Below, piece after piece: positions 42,801 through 52,061 of a stretch of 64,000 nt of DNA. A program made the position numbers and the translations under genes. A model generated the notes under the pieces. It worked only from the letters and a program-made list of their open reading frames with translations. It did no database searches and was not told the DNA's origin. Within the stretch, counting starts at the first letter, position 1; each line of letters opens with the position of its first letter. The stretch is from Microbacterium sp. USTB-Y (GTDB taxonomy: Bacteria; Actinomycetota; Actinomycetes; Actinomycetales; Microbacteriaceae): positions 558,001 to 622,000 of the forward strand of contig NZ_JAGMTU010000001.1 of the NCBI RefSeq assembly GCF_023703415.1, given 5' to 3'.

Positions 42801-44303
42801 TCAGCACTCGATGACGTTGACCGCGAGACCGCCCTCGCTCGTCTCCTTGTACTTCGTCGACATGTCCAGCCCGGTCTGGCGCATGGTCTCCACCACGGCG
42901 TCGAGCGAGACGTAGTGCTGCCCGTCGCCGCGCAGGGCGAGCCGCGCCGCGGTCACCGCGGTCGACGCGGCGATCGCGTTGCGCTCGATGCAGGGGATCT
43001 GCACGAGTCCCCCGATGGGGTCGCAGGTGAGACCCAGGTGGTGCTCCATCGCGATCTCCGCGGCGTTCTCGATCTGGCGGTTGGTGCCGCCCATCACCGC
43101 CGTGAGCCCGCCCGCCGCCATCGCGCAGGCGGAGCCGACCTCGGCCTGGCAGCCGCCCTCGGCGCCCGAGATCGACGCGTTCGCCTTGAACAGGGATCCG
43201 AGCGCGGTCGCCGTGAGCAGGAACCGGCGGATGCCCCGGCGGCGGTTCGCCTCGGCGAGGGCATCGGGATCCTCGATCGCGCCGACCGCGACGAGCGAGG
43301 CCTCCGCGCCGAAGCCGAGCAGCGCGCTGCCGACGAGCTCGCCGTAGGGCGTGACGGCGTTGCCCGCACCCAGCCCGGAGTCGGCGAGGAACCGCCACCA
43401 GTACATCGCCACGGCGGGCAGGATCCCGGCGGCGCCGTTGGTGGGCGCTGTCACGACCCGCCCTCCCGCCGCGTTCTCCTCATTCACGGCGAGCGCGAAC
43501 GCGCCCAGCCACTCGCCGGGCACAGCGGGATGTCCCTCCGCCTCGACCTCGTCGAGCTGCTCGCGGATCGCCCCCGCGCGGCGCTTGACCTTCAGGATCC
43601 CCGGCAGCGTGCCCTCGGCGTGCAGTCCCGCGTCGACGCAGGCGGCCATCGTGTTCCAGATCGCGTCGAGCCCGGCCGCGACGTCCTCCTCGCTGCGCAG
43701 CGCGGTCTCGTTGCGGCGGGCGAGCTCGGCGATCGTGAGCCCGTTCTCGTCGCACAGCTCCAGCAGCGACGCGGCGTCGCGATAGGCGAACGGGAACGCC
43801 GCCTTCTCTAACGCGCGTCCGGACTCCTCGCCGTCGCGACGGATGAACCCGCCGCCGATCGAGTAGTACGTCTCCTGCGCGAGGTGGATCCCGTCGGCGT
43901 CGAGCGCGCGCAGCGTCATCGCGTTGGGGTGGCCGGGCAGACGGGTGCGCGGCTCGAAGGTGATGTCGTCCTTCGCGAAGACGATGTCGTGCGTGCCGTT
44001 CAGCGCGAGCGAGGATCCGTCGGTCCAGTCCGCCCAGGCGCGGCGCACGTCGGCGGGGTCGCAGGTCTCGGGGGTGAGGCCGCGCAGGCCCGCGACGACC
44101 GCGTCGGGCGTACCGTGGCCGAGGCCGGTGGCGCCGAGGGATCCGTAGAGCGAGCAGGTGACCCGCGACACCCGATCCAGCACGCCGTCCGCGGCGAGCC
44201 GGGCGGCGAAGTCCACGCCGGCGCGCATCGGCCCCACGGTATGCGAGCTCGAGGGTCCCACACCGATGGAGAACAGATCGAAGGCCGAGACGTACGCAGT
44301 CAC
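42801..44303 (-). CDS. L-serine ammonia-lyase (iron-sulfur type)
   Basis: A 500-residue single-chain L-serine dehydratase converting serine to pyruvate and ammonia. N-terminal beta domain: FDLFSIGVGPSSSHTVGPMRAG; catalytic alpha domain: APTNGAAGILPAV, SGAEGGCQAEVGSACAMAAGG and CDPIGGLVQIPCIERN, which supply the Cys ligands of a 4Fe-4S cluster, so the enzyme should be oxygen-sensitive. GTG 44303 is the best start, although GGAGGG lies only 1-2 bp upstream. The frame runs on to 44567, where it overlaps the end of the next gene on the same strand and shows no homology. Confidence 0.93.
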   Translation of the reverse strand: MTAYVSAFDLFSIGVGPSSSHTVGPMRAGVDFAARLAADGVLDRVSRVTCSLYGSLGATGLGHGTPDAVVAGLRGLTPETCDPADVRRAWADWTDGSSLALNGTHDIVFAKDDITFEPRTRLPGHPNAMTLRALDADGIHLAQETYYSIGGGFIRRDGEESGRALEKAAFPFAYRDAASLLELCDENGLTIAELARRNETALRSEEDVAAGLDAIWNTMAACVDAGLHAEGTLPGILKVKRRAGAIREQLDEVEAEGHPAVPGEWLGAFALAVNEENAAGGRVVTAPTNGAAGILPAVAMYWWRFLADSGLGAGNAVTPYGELVGSALLGFGAEASLVAVGAIEDPDALAEANRRRGIRRFLLTATALGSLFKANASISGAEGGCQAEVGSACAMAAGGLTAVMGGTNRQIENAAEIAMEHHLGLTCDPIGGLVQIPCIERNAIAASTAVTAARLALRGDGQHYVSLDAVVETMRQTGLDMSTKYKETSEGGLAVNVIEC

Positions 44304-44388
44304 CCCTCCAGGGTAGTCCGCGCGGCGGCCCCGGTCGCCGTCGACCGACGCGGGAGCGGGACGGATGGCGCCGCCCGCTCCCGCGAGC

Positions 44389-45306
44389 TCACGCGGCGCG
44401 GGCGAGTTCGGAGAGCCGATCGAACAGCGGGCCGGCGGCAGGGATGTCGATGCCGTAGACCACCCCGACGACCATCGTCCAGGAATAGACGAAGTAGTCC
44501 CATCCGTCGACCACGCGCAGATCGTCCCTGCGCTGAGATCTCGCATCCGCCAGGAACCGGAGCTCACCGCGATAGTTCATGTCCCACACGACCGCATCGC
44601 GCGGGAACGGAGCTACCTCCGACACCGGGGAACCGGGCCGGTCCTTGCCCATACCCGTCGCGTTGACGATGACGGATCCCGAGCCCGCGGAGGCGACCAC
44701 CCGGTCCGCCTCGGTCGAGGTTCCGGCGACGAGGTACTCCGTGGGGATCGCGAAGCCGATCTCGGCGTGCAGGGAGCGCATCTCGTCCAGCCTCGCCTCC
44801 GATCGCGCCGTCACGATCACCCGCGAGGGAACGGGGCGCCCGCTCCGCGCGGCACGGTGCAGTCCCAGGGTGAGTGCGATCGATGCCCCGCCCGCGCCGA
44901 GGATGACCAGCTCGCGCGTGCCGTCCCAATATCCCTCTCCGACCAGGGCATCAAGCCCCAGGAGGCTCGTGCGGTCATCGAGGGCCGCCCCGAGCAGGCG
45001 GGCTCCATCCTTGTGGATGCAGCTGGTCTCCTTCAGCAGCTCCGCGGCGTCATCGAGCTCGTCGAAGAGATCCCGGGCCGCCGACAGGACATTCAGCTTG
45101 TGCGTCGTGATGAGCCCGCCCACCGACTGCGGATCGGCCTTGATCCGCTCGACCGCCTTCCGGTATTCGGCGGCGGGCGCGTCGACCGCGAAGTCCAGTC
45201 CGACCAGCTCCGAGTCGATGCCCAGTTCGGCCATCCATCGCGGGAAGATCCTGCGGATCGCCGAAGAGGTGGTGGTCACGCCGAAGAAGGAGAAGGTGGT
45301 CGTCAT
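44389..45306 (-). CDS. Shikimate dehydrogenase-like protein of unknown substrate
   Basis: A 305-residue AroE-fold protein. The catalytic Lys motif is kept as GLITTHKLNVL, followed by ETSCIHKDG (equivalent of the AVNTV strand), and the Rossmann motif LVILGAGGASIALTLGLHRA (GAGGAS). The N-terminal substrate loop, normally S-x-SP-x-x-HN, reads VTTTSSAIRRIF, so the ligand is probably not shikimate. It is the last gene of a five-gene run with split transketolase, HAD and UlaG-like genes, and overlaps the lactonase gene by ATGA. This placement suggests a sugar-derived keto acid or cyclitol. Confidence 0.8.
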   Translation of the reverse strand: MTTTFSFFGVTTTSSAIRRIFPRWMAELGIDSELVGLDFAVDAPAAEYRKAVERIKADPQSVGGLITTHKLNVLSAARDLFDELDDAAELLKETSCIHKDGARLLGAALDDRTSLLGLDALVGEGYWDGTRELVILGAGGASIALTLGLHRAARSGRPVPSRVIVTARSEARLDEMRSLHAEIGFAIPTEYLVAGTSTEADRVVASAGSGSVIVNATGMGKDRPGSPVSEVAPFPRDAVVWDMNYRGELRFLADARSQRRDDLRVVDGWDYFVYSWTMVVGVVYGIDIPAAGPLFDRLSELARAA

Positions 45307-46145
45307 CGGATCATCTCCGAGACGGTGAACGGTGCCCCGAGCACAGGGACGCGCCAGCGCACGTCGTCGACGTCCGCGAGGCGCGAACGGAGCTCTTCCG
45401 GGTCGGCCGTGTTGAACTCGAACATGCCCCAGTGGTGGCAGACGAGTGCCGGGATGCCGGCCGCCCTGGTCAGCGCGACGGCCTCGTCGAGGGTGAGGTT
45501 GCCGGGAACGCCGTTCCCGTTGCGATGCGCGTCCCGACCGTTCACCGGCAGCAGCGCGAGATCGACGCCGAGCTTCGCGATGAGCTCCTGCTGCCCCGCG
45601 TACGGCGCGCAGTCCCCGGAGTGGTAGATGCGCACGCCGCCGATCTCGATCACATAGCCGAGGAACAGGTTCTGCCCATGTCCGTCGACGACGATCTCCT
45701 CGTGAGCGGCGGGCACCGCGGTGATCCGGTATCCGGGTGTCGCGAACGACTCCTGCGCGTCGAGTCCGACCAGTCTCGATGCGGGGATGCCACGGCTGAC
45801 GGCCTTGAGCGCCTCCGAGCGAGGCACGACGAAGAGCGGGTCGGAACTGGACTGCAGGTAGGGGATCGCACCGAGGTCCATGTGATCCGTATGTCCGTGC
45901 GTGCACAGGACCGCATCGAGTCCCGCCACGTCCGACGGGTTGACCGGCGGCTCCTGCATGCGCGTGTGCGGGAAGACCTTTCCTCGGTACTTGCCCGCCA
46001 GCACATCGCTCAGGTAGGGATCTATAAACAGCAGAGTGTCGCCGTGCCGGATCGCGAAGCCGGCCTGGCCGAGCCACCACAGCACCACGTCCCCGTCGGT
46101 GCCCGGCGGATGCGGGAAGCGCGGATCGATCGTGTCGGTCACCAT
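45303..46145 (-). CDS. UlaG-like metallo-beta-lactamase-fold hydrolase
   Basis: A 280-residue MBL protein: LWWLGQAGFAIRHGDTLLFIDPYLSD, zinc motif CTHGHTDHMDLGA (HxHxDH), PAAHE, YHSGDCAPY and CHHWGMFEFNT. These features resemble L-ascorbate-6-phosphate lactonase (UlaG) and related lactonases. It may open a lactone produced by one of the dehydrogenases in the cluster. It starts 18 bp after the HAD gene and overlaps the shikimate-dehydrogenase-like gene. Confidence 0.85.
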   Translation of the reverse strand: MVTDTIDPRFPHPPGTDGDVVLWWLGQAGFAIRHGDTLLFIDPYLSDVLAGKYRGKVFPHTRMQEPPVNPSDVAGLDAVLCTHGHTDHMDLGAIPYLQSSSDPLFVVPRSEALKAVSRGIPASRLVGLDAQESFATPGYRITAVPAAHEEIVVDGHGQNLFLGYVIEIGGVRIYHSGDCAPYAGQQELIAKLGVDLALLPVNGRDAHRNGNGVPGNLTLDEAVALTRAAGIPALVCHHWGMFEFNTADPEELRSRLADVDDVRWRVPVLGAPFTVSEMIR

Positions 46146-46163
46146 GTCATCTCCGTTCCGGCA

Positions 46164-46691
46164 TCAGACGCCGCCGTCGTAGCGATTCGAGTTGTCGTAG
46201 TATCCGCTGGGCACGTAGAGGGTCGGGATCCCCTCCTGCTCGTACATCGCGACGATCTTGCGGTTGTCGTCGGCAGCGAGGGCGGGCTCGTAACCGAGCC
46301 TGCGCAGCTGCGCGATCTCGTCGCGCTTGTAGTCGACCGCATGACGGGCCTCGTCGTCCTCCTGGGCCGGGCGGCAGATCAGCATGTCCCAGCGGATGCG
46401 GTTCTCCTCCAGCCAGGCGCGCGTCGCCGAGGACACATCGTCGACACGTCCGGTGAGGATGAGTACCGCAAGGCCACCGTCGACCGCTCCCGCAAGCGCG
46501 CGGCCCGCGGCGATCACCCCGTCCGCTCCGACGCCGGCGTAGAAGCCGGTCCAGTCCGGCTCATCCTGATGCAGGAAGCGCTGCCGGTGCTCGGCGTCCG
46601 CGATCACACCGTCGAGATCGAGGAGCACGACCGGCCCCGTGGGCGGCACCTCCGCGCGCGGATGCCAATTACCGGGAAGCCGCGTACTCAT
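46164..46691 (-). CDS. HAD-family phosphatase-like protein
   Basis: A 175-residue HAD-fold protein. Motif I appears as VVLLDLDGVIADAEHR (DxDG), motif II as LILTGR (Thr), and a late acidic motif LAADDNRKI. The small cap suggests a polynucleotide-kinase-3'-phosphatase/NagD-like subgroup (HAD_SAK or PNKP type). It could dephosphorylate a sugar phosphate in this cluster. ATG 46691 overlaps the transketolase C-subunit stop. Confidence 0.75.
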   Translation of the reverse strand: MSTRLPGNWHPRAEVPPTGPVVLLDLDGVIADAEHRQRFLHQDEPDWTGFYAGVGADGVIAAGRALAGAVDGGLAVLILTGRVDDVSSATRAWLEENRIRWDMLICRPAQEDDEARHAVDYKRDEIAQLRRLGYEPALAADDNRKIVAMYEQEGIPTLYVPSGYYDNSNRYDGGV

Positions 46692-47662
46692 GCGAGCGAC
46701 TCCCGGGCGATCCGCTCGATGCCTGCGGCATCCAGACCGTAGTGCGCATACAGGTGGGTGGGCGGGGCGATGAGGCTGTACTCGTCTCGGATGCCGTGTC
46801 GCACGAGCCGCGCTCCGCCGGGTGTCTCGGCGAGCACTTCCGCCACCGCGGATCCGAGGCCGCCGAGGATGTTGTGCTCCTCGACGGTGAGCACGATGCG
46901 GGACCGCGCCGCGGCGCGCACCGCGTCCGCATCGAGCGGCTTGATCGTAGCCATGTCGATGACGCCGACCGAGAGCCCGTCGGCGCGCAGTGCCTCGGCG
47001 GCCGCAAGGGACGGATGGACCTGGGTGCCGCAGGCGATGATCGTGATGTCGGAGCCCTCGCCGTGCGTGATGGCGCGCCCGAACTCGAACTCCACGTCCT
47101 CTGCGTACACCTGAGGGTCCCGGCCACGACTGATCCGGAAGTAGATGGGTTCCGGCCAGGTAGCGCTCGCCCGGATCGCCGCCCGCAGCTGCGGTCCGTC
47201 GGCCGGCGACACGACCGTGAGGCCGGCGAGAGCACGCATCGTGGAGATGTCCTCCGTCGCGTGATGACTGGTGCCGTAGAAGCCCAACGAGATGCCGGTG
47301 TGGTGGCCGATGAGGCGTACCGGCAGCTTCGTGTACGCCACGTCCATGCGGATCTGCTCGCAGCACAGGAGGGCGAGGAACGACGCGAAGGTCGCGACGA
47401 ACGGCATCGTTCCGGCGGTGGCCAGCCCCGCAGCGGCGGACACCATGTTCTGTTCGGAGATACCGAACTGGATGAATCGATCCGGATGCCGCCGCGCGAA
47501 GGACACGAGGCCGTTGGAGTACTGCAGGTCCGCTGATCCGGCGACGACCGGATGGCCCTGCTCGACGAGGTCGATGAGACCGGCGGAGAGGTGATCCAAG
47601 CCGGGGTTCAGCTCGTTCAGCGCCCGATACTGCCACGACTTCGGGTTCAGGGGAGCACTCAT
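46688..47662 (-). CDS. Transketolase, C-terminal subunit
   Basis: A 324-residue protein with the transketolase pyrimidine-binding domain (about residues 20-180: FGISEQNMVSAAAGLATAG holds the Glu that activates thiamine diphosphate; VVSPADGPQLRAAI) and the C-terminal domain (about 190-320). It is the second half of a split transketolase. It overlaps the N-terminal subunit gene by ATGA (47659-47662). Confidence 0.92.
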   Translation of the reverse strand: MSAPLNPKSWQYRALNELNPGLDHLSAGLIDLVEQGHPVVAGSADLQYSNGLVSFARRHPDRFIQFGISEQNMVSAAAGLATAGTMPFVATFASFLALLCCEQIRMDVAYTKLPVRLIGHHTGISLGFYGTSHHATEDISTMRALAGLTVVSPADGPQLRAAIRASATWPEPIYFRISRGRDPQVYAEDVEFEFGRAITHGEGSDITIIACGTQVHPSLAAAEALRADGLSVGVIDMATIKPLDADAVRAAARSRIVLTVEEHNILGGLGSAVAEVLAETPGGARLVRHGIRDEYSLIAPPTHLYAHYGLDAAGIERIARESLA

Positions 47663-48516
47663 GCGGATTCCCCCCTGATCTCCTCGATCGCACGCTGTGC
47701 GTCATCGGGCGCGAGGTATCCGAGATGCCAGCCCGGCTCTGTCTCCATGTAGGCCACTCCTTTGCCCTTCCTCGTGTGCGCGATCACGCAGACCGGGGCC
47801 GCATCCGCAGGGCGGTCGCGCAGGTCGAGCAGCAGCGACGCCACCGCGTCGGCATCGTGCCCGTCGATCTCACGCACCTCCCAGCCGAACGCCCGCCATT
47901 TGTCGGCGAGGGGCTCGATGCCGATGATGTCGTCGACGGCGCCGTCCAGCTGGTATCCGTTGCGATCGACGATCGCCACGAGGCGACCTGCCCGGTGGTG
48001 CGCGGCGGACAGGGCGGCCTCCCAGACCTGCCCCTCCTGCATCTCGCCGTCGCCGAGCATCACGTACGCGAAGAAGTCCCGCTGGTGGAAGCGGCCGCCG
48101 AGCACCATGCCGAGCCCGTTGGACAGCGCGTGTCCGATCGAACCGGAGCTGAAGTCGATGCCCGGCACCTTGGTCATGTCGGGGTGGTCTCCGAGAGGGC
48201 TGCCCAGTCGGGTGTATCCGTCGAGGAGCTCCTTCGGGAAGAAGCCGAGGTCGGCGAGCACAGGGAAGAGCCCCACAGCCGCATGCCCCTTGCCCATGAG
48301 GAAGCGATCCCGATCCGGCCAGTCGGGCCGGGCAGGATCAATGCGCATCACGGCGTAGTAGAGGGCGGCGAAGATCTCAGCGCACGAGAAGACACTGCTG
48401 TAGTGCCCCGTTCCCGCGATCTCGATGAGACGGATCGTCTCGGTTCGCACGAATCGTGCACGATCCGCGAGCGACACCGGATCGGATACGGGGGTCTGTG
48501 ACGACTGCGTCTGCAT
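47659..48516 (-). CDS. Transketolase, N-terminal (thiamine diphosphate-binding) subunit
   Basis: A 285-residue protein with the thiamine diphosphate motif LGDGEMQEGQVWEAALSAAH to VDRNGYQLDG (GDG-x-NN type), and HYSSVFSCAEIFAALYY and DRFLMGKGHAAVGLFPVLAD upstream. With the C-terminal subunit it makes an active transketolase that moves two-carbon ketol units. It is the first gene of the five-gene run and diverges from an SDR gene across a GTAGAAATTTCTTC-type operator, so it belongs to the presumed RpiR regulon. A duplicated, pathway-specific role beside the housekeeping enzyme is likely. Confidence 0.92.
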   Translation of the reverse strand: MQTQSSQTPVSDPVSLADRARFVRTETIRLIEIAGTGHYSSVFSCAEIFAALYYAVMRIDPARPDWPDRDRFLMGKGHAAVGLFPVLADLGFFPKELLDGYTRLGSPLGDHPDMTKVPGIDFSSGSIGHALSNGLGMVLGGRFHQRDFFAYVMLGDGEMQEGQVWEAALSAAHHRAGRLVAIVDRNGYQLDGAVDDIIGIEPLADKWRAFGWEVREIDGHDADAVASLLLDLRDRPADAAPVCVIAHTRKGKGVAYMETEPGWHLGYLAPDDAQRAIEEIRGESA

Positions 48517-48561
48517 GCGATCATCCTGTTTGAAGTTTTCTCGCCTGTCAAATTAGACTTC

Positions 48562-48575
48562 GAAGAAATTTCTAC
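48562..48575. promoter_or_regulatory. GAAATTTC-type operator, probable RpiR site 1
   Basis: GAAGAAATTTCTAC (reverse strand GTAGAAATTTCTTC) is a pseudo-palindrome around GAAATTTC, midway between the divergent transketolase and SDR genes. Closely similar sequences occur at 50513 and 56087, each in a divergent or operon-head promoter of this cluster. Confidence 0.65.
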
Positions 48576-48606
48576 GGTGATTCGGATTCACCTCGAGGAG
48601 GCAGGG

Positions 48607-49308
48607 ATGTCAGAAGCACGCAGGCGAGCCGTCATCACGGGCGGGGGAACCGGGATCGGAAAGGCCATCGGCGCATTGATCGCCGCAGACGGCTGGGACG
48701 TGCTGGCCGTCGGCCTGGCCGCCGACGAGGAGCTGCCCCCGGGCGTGCGGTTCGCCCGGGCCGACATCACGGACAGCGCCGCACTGCGGTCCGCCGTCGG
48801 CGACGAACGGCCGGTGCACGCTCTCGTCACCTGCGCGGCCGTGCTGCGCGATCGCGCAGAGTGGGAGCCTGCCACGTTCTCCTCGGTGCTGGACGTGAAC
48901 GTCACGGCCGCACTCGCCGCCGCCGAGCTCCTCCGCTCCCACCTGGCGGCCGGACGCGGATCGATCGTGAACTTCGCATCCATGTGGAGCTACTTCGGCA
49001 CCGCCAACGCTCCCGGGTACGCCGCATCAAAGGGGGCGATCGTGGCCCTCACCCGATCGCAGGCCGTGCGCTATGCCGCCGATGGCGTCCGCGCGAACGC
49101 GGTCGTCCCCGGCTGGATCGAGACGCCGATGTCGACGCGCGCCCAGGAGGACCAGGGACGTCGCGCCGCGATCGACGCCAGGATCCCCTTGGGTCGCTGG
49201 GGACAGGCCGACGACGTCGCTCGCGCCGTGCGCTTCCTCGTCTCGGAGGACGCCGGCTACATCACCGGCGCACTCCTCAACGTCGACGGCGGCTACTCGA
49301 TCGCTTGA
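48607..49308 (+). CDS. Short-chain dehydrogenase/reductase
   Basis: A 233-residue SDR: cofactor motif ITGGGTGIGKAIG (residues about 11-23), ALVTCAAVLRD in place of NNAG, catalytic Ser in VNFASMWSYF, YAASKGAIVAL and a C-terminal GALLNVDGGYSIA. It is probably a polyol or sugar dehydrogenase of the cluster. ATG 48607 follows GAGGAGG; the upstream ATG at 48577 overlaps the operator-proximal region and is less likely. Confidence 0.9.
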   Translation: MSEARRRAVITGGGTGIGKAIGALIAADGWDVLAVGLAADEELPPGVRFARADITDSAALRSAVGDERPVHALVTCAAVLRDRAEWEPATFSSVLDVNVTAALAAAELLRSHLAAGRGSIVNFASMWSYFGTANAPGYAASKGAIVALTRSQAVRYAADGVRANAVVPGWIETPMSTRAQEDQGRRAAIDARIPLGRWGQADDVARAVRFLVSEDAGYITGALLNVDGGYSIA

Positions 49309-49323
49309 GAGCCTGTCGAGCGG

Positions 49324-49346
49324 CCGGCGGGCGACGCGCCCGCCGG
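49324..49346. terminator. Hairpin between convergent SDR and dehydrogenase genes
   Basis: A 10-bp perfect GC stem (49324-49333 and 49337-49346, 3-nt loop) sits between the two 3' ends (49308 and 49366). Confidence 0.6.
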
Positions 49347-49365
49347 CGCCCGCTCGCCGGACCGT

Positions 49366-50457
49366 TCAGAAGACGACGAGAGTGCGCGCGCCGGTGCCCG
49401 CGGCGAGCGCGTCGATTCCGCGGTTGATGTCCGCGAGCGCGATCCTCTCCCCCACGAGCCCTTCGAGCTCGAGGTCGCCGCGCAGATGATCCTCGACGAG
49501 CTGGGGGATGTCACGCTGGGGCTCGAGCGATCCGGCGCGCACGCCATGCACGCCCTTCCCCGAGTGCAGATGCGCGGCCGAGAACTCGATGCGGGCCGCG
49601 TCGCCGAAAACCCCGATCGCCCATACCGACCCTCCTCGGGCCGTGGCATCCAGCGCGACCTCCACCAGGCCAGGCGCCCCCACCGCTTCGAACACGTGGT
49701 CCGCCCCGCCGTCGACGATCTCCCGCACACGGGCGGCCACGTCCGTCACCGCAGAGGCGTCGATCGTGTGGGTGGCACCGAAACGCGCGCGCGCGAGTTC
49801 GAGGCGGTGCGCACTGCGGTCGACCGCGATGATCGCGCCGGCGCCCGACAGCGCAGCACCCTGGCACACGTTGAGCCCGACGCCGCCGGCGCCGATCACC
49901 GCGACCGCGTCCCCGGGCGCGATCCGCGCGACCTTTCGCGCCGATCCCACTCCGGTCGCCACGGCGCACCCCAGCATCGCCGCCAGATCCAGAGGCATGC
50001 GCTCGTCGATCGCCGTGACGGCGTTGCGGTGCAGCACCATCTCCTCGGCGAAACCGGCGACGTTGGTCCACTGATGCACCTCGACCCCGTCGATGCTGAG
50101 CCGCGGCTCCTGCCCGGCGCCCCGCATGGTCGCCTCCCGGTCCTGGCACATGGCCGGCTGTCCGGCCCGGCACATGCGGCATCGGCCGCAGAACACGACG
50201 AAGCACGCGACCACGTGATCCCCCGCCTGCACGTCGTCCACGGCGGAGCCGACCTCCAGGACGACCCCGGATGCCTCGTGACCGAGGACGATGGGCATGG
50301 GGCGGCCGACGAGCCCCTGGATCACATGGAGGTCCGAGTGGCAGATCCCGACGGCGGCGGTCCTCACCCGCACTTCGTCCGGCAGGAGTTCCGCGGGAGT
50401 TTCGACCTCCCGCACCTCGAGGGGAGCATGGGGCTCATGGAGTACGGCGGCGCGCAT
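49366..50457 (-). CDS. Zinc-dependent alcohol dehydrogenase
   Basis: A 363-residue medium-chain dehydrogenase: catalytic zinc ligands in GICHSDLHV and LGHEASGVV, structural zinc lobe CGRCRMCRAGQPAMC, and cofactor fold VAVIGAGGVGLNVCQGAAL. It resembles the class of S-(hydroxymethyl)mycothiol/aryl-alcohol-type enzymes. ATG 50457 has AAGGA upstream; a GTG-side extension to 50493 is possible but would enter the operator region. It diverges from the FGGY kinase gene. Confidence 0.9.
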   Translation of the reverse strand: MRAAVLHEPHAPLEVREVETPAELLPDEVRVRTAAVGICHSDLHVIQGLVGRPMPIVLGHEASGVVLEVGSAVDDVQAGDHVVACFVVFCGRCRMCRAGQPAMCQDREATMRGAGQEPRLSIDGVEVHQWTNVAGFAEEMVLHRNAVTAIDERMPLDLAAMLGCAVATGVGSARKVARIAPGDAVAVIGAGGVGLNVCQGAALSGAGAIIAVDRSAHRLELARARFGATHTIDASAVTDVAARVREIVDGGADHVFEAVGAPGLVEVALDATARGGSVWAIGVFGDAARIEFSAAHLHSGKGVHGVRAGSLEPQRDIPQLVEDHLRGDLELEGLVGERIALADINRGIDALAAGTGARTLVVF

Positions 50458-50512
50458 CGTGAATCCTTCGTCGTCAACTAGACCGGTAATCATTTCTAGA
50501 TTATCATTGTCC

Positions 50513-50526
50513 GTAGAATTTACTTC
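50513..50526. promoter_or_regulatory. GAAATTTC-type operator, probable RpiR site 2
   Basis: GTAGAATTTACTTC matches GTAGAAATTTCTTC at 12 of 14 positions, in the divergent region between the dehydrogenase (50457) and the FGGY kinase (50557). An AT-rich stretch with a TCTAGA centre (about 50488-50508) precedes it. Confidence 0.55.
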
Positions 50527-50556
50527 GATTCTGCCTCACGAGGAAGTGACCTGAAG

Positions 50557-52056
50557 ATGAGCACGACACACGTCATGGCGCTCGACGCCGGCACGGGAAG
50601 CGTCCGCGCGATCCTGTTCGCCGAGGACGGCTCGATAACCCGGATCGCCCAGGCCGAGTTCCCCCAGCACTACCCCGAACCGGGATGGGTCGAACATGAC
50701 GCGGAAGTCATCTGGGAGACGCAGCTCGACGTGGCGCGGCGGGTGCTCGCCGAGTCCGGCGTCCCCGCGTCCGACATCGCCGCGATCGGCATCACCAATC
50801 AGCGCGAGACGGTCGTCGTCTGGGACCCGCAGACCGGCGTGCCGATCCACAATGCACTGGTCTGGCAGGATCGCCGCACCGCGGCCGCCTGCGACGATCT
50901 CCGCGACGCCGGGTACGCCGAGCTCATCCGCTCGGCGACCGGGTTGCCGATCGACACCTACTTCTCCGGCACGAAGATCGCCTGGATCCTCGACCATGTC
51001 GAAGGAGCCCGGGAGCGCGCCGAACGGGGCGAACTGCTGGCGGGGACGATCGACTCCTGGTTGATCTGGAAGCTCACCGACGGCGCACGGCACGTGACCG
51101 ACTACTCCAACGCATCGCGGTCGATGTGCTTCAACATCCACGACCTCGACTGGGACGACCGGATCCTCGAGCTGCTGCGCGTGCCGCGCTCGATCCTTCC
51201 GGAAGTGCGCCCCTCCAGCGAGGTGTACGGCACCACGGGCGAGACCGCCGGATTCGGAGTCGCGATCCCCGTGGCCTCCGCATCGGGCGACCAGCAGTCC
51301 GCGCTCTTCGGGCAGGCCTGCTTCACGCCCGGCTCGGTCAAGGCCACGTACGGGACCGGCGGCTCCGTGATGATGAACACGGGCATCACACCGGTGCTCT
51401 CCGACGCGGGCCTGATCACGACGATCGCCTGGGGCCTGGACGGCCGCGTGGAATACGCGCTCGAGGGAGTCTTCTTCGCCGTCGGCGTCGCGATGAAGTG
51501 GTTGCGCGACGAACTGCGGATCATCGAGGATCTCTCGGAGTCCGCGGCGATCGCGCAGTCCGTTCCCGACACCGCCGGCGTGTACTTCGTACCCGCGTTC
51601 ACGGGGCTCGCGTCACCCCACTGGGACCAGTACGCCCGCGCCGGTGTCATGGGCATCACGCCCGGCGCCGGACGGGCGCACATCATCCGCGCGGCACTCG
51701 AGTCGATGAGCTACTCCTATCGCGATGTCATCGACGCGATGACGCAGGAGTCCGGCAACCCCTTGCCCGAACTGCGCGTGGACGGCGGCGCAGCCACGAA
51801 CGACTTCCATCTGCAGTTCCAGGCGGATCAGCTCGGGGTGCCGGTGCAGCGCCCCATCGTCACCGAGTCGACTGCCCGCGGCGCCGCCTTCCTCGCGGGG
51901 CTGGCGACCGGCTTCTGGAGCTCCCAGGAACAGCTGCAGGCGTGCATCGAGATCGAACGCACCTTCCTGCCCGCGATGGACGAGGACACCCGGGAGCATC
52001 TCTACGCGGGCTGGCGAAAGTCGGTGGAGCGGGCGCGCGACTTCGCCGAGCACTGA
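50557..52056 (+). CDS. FGGY-family kinase of the glycerol kinase type
   Basis: A 499-residue kinase: MALDAGTGSVRAILF (phosphate-1 loop), GITNQRETVVVWD, IHNALVWQDRRTA, ASASGDQQSALFGQACFTPG (phosphate-2), YGTGGSVMMNTG, FTGLASPHWDQYARAGVMG and LRVDGGAATNDFHLQFQAD. This is the overall pattern of glycerol kinase, including substrate-pocket residues R-x-T and the D in the GDQQ motif. In this polyol/sugar cluster the substrate may be glycerol, a tetritol or a tetrulose rather than glycerol alone. Confidence 0.88.
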   Translation: MSTTHVMALDAGTGSVRAILFAEDGSITRIAQAEFPQHYPEPGWVEHDAEVIWETQLDVARRVLAESGVPASDIAAIGITNQRETVVVWDPQTGVPIHNALVWQDRRTAAACDDLRDAGYAELIRSATGLPIDTYFSGTKIAWILDHVEGARERAERGELLAGTIDSWLIWKLTDGARHVTDYSNASRSMCFNIHDLDWDDRILELLRVPRSILPEVRPSSEVYGTTGETAGFGVAIPVASASGDQQSALFGQACFTPGSVKATYGTGGSVMMNTGITPVLSDAGLITTIAWGLDGRVEYALEGVFFAVGVAMKWLRDELRIIEDLSESAAIAQSVPDTAGVYFVPAFTGLASPHWDQYARAGVMGITPGAGRAHIIRAALESMSYSYRDVIDAMTQESGNPLPELRVDGGAATNDFHLQFQADQLGVPVQRPIVTESTARGAAFLAGLATGFWSSQEQLQACIEIERTFLPAMDEDTREHLYAGWRKSVERARDFAEH

Positions 52057-52061
52057 CCGCT

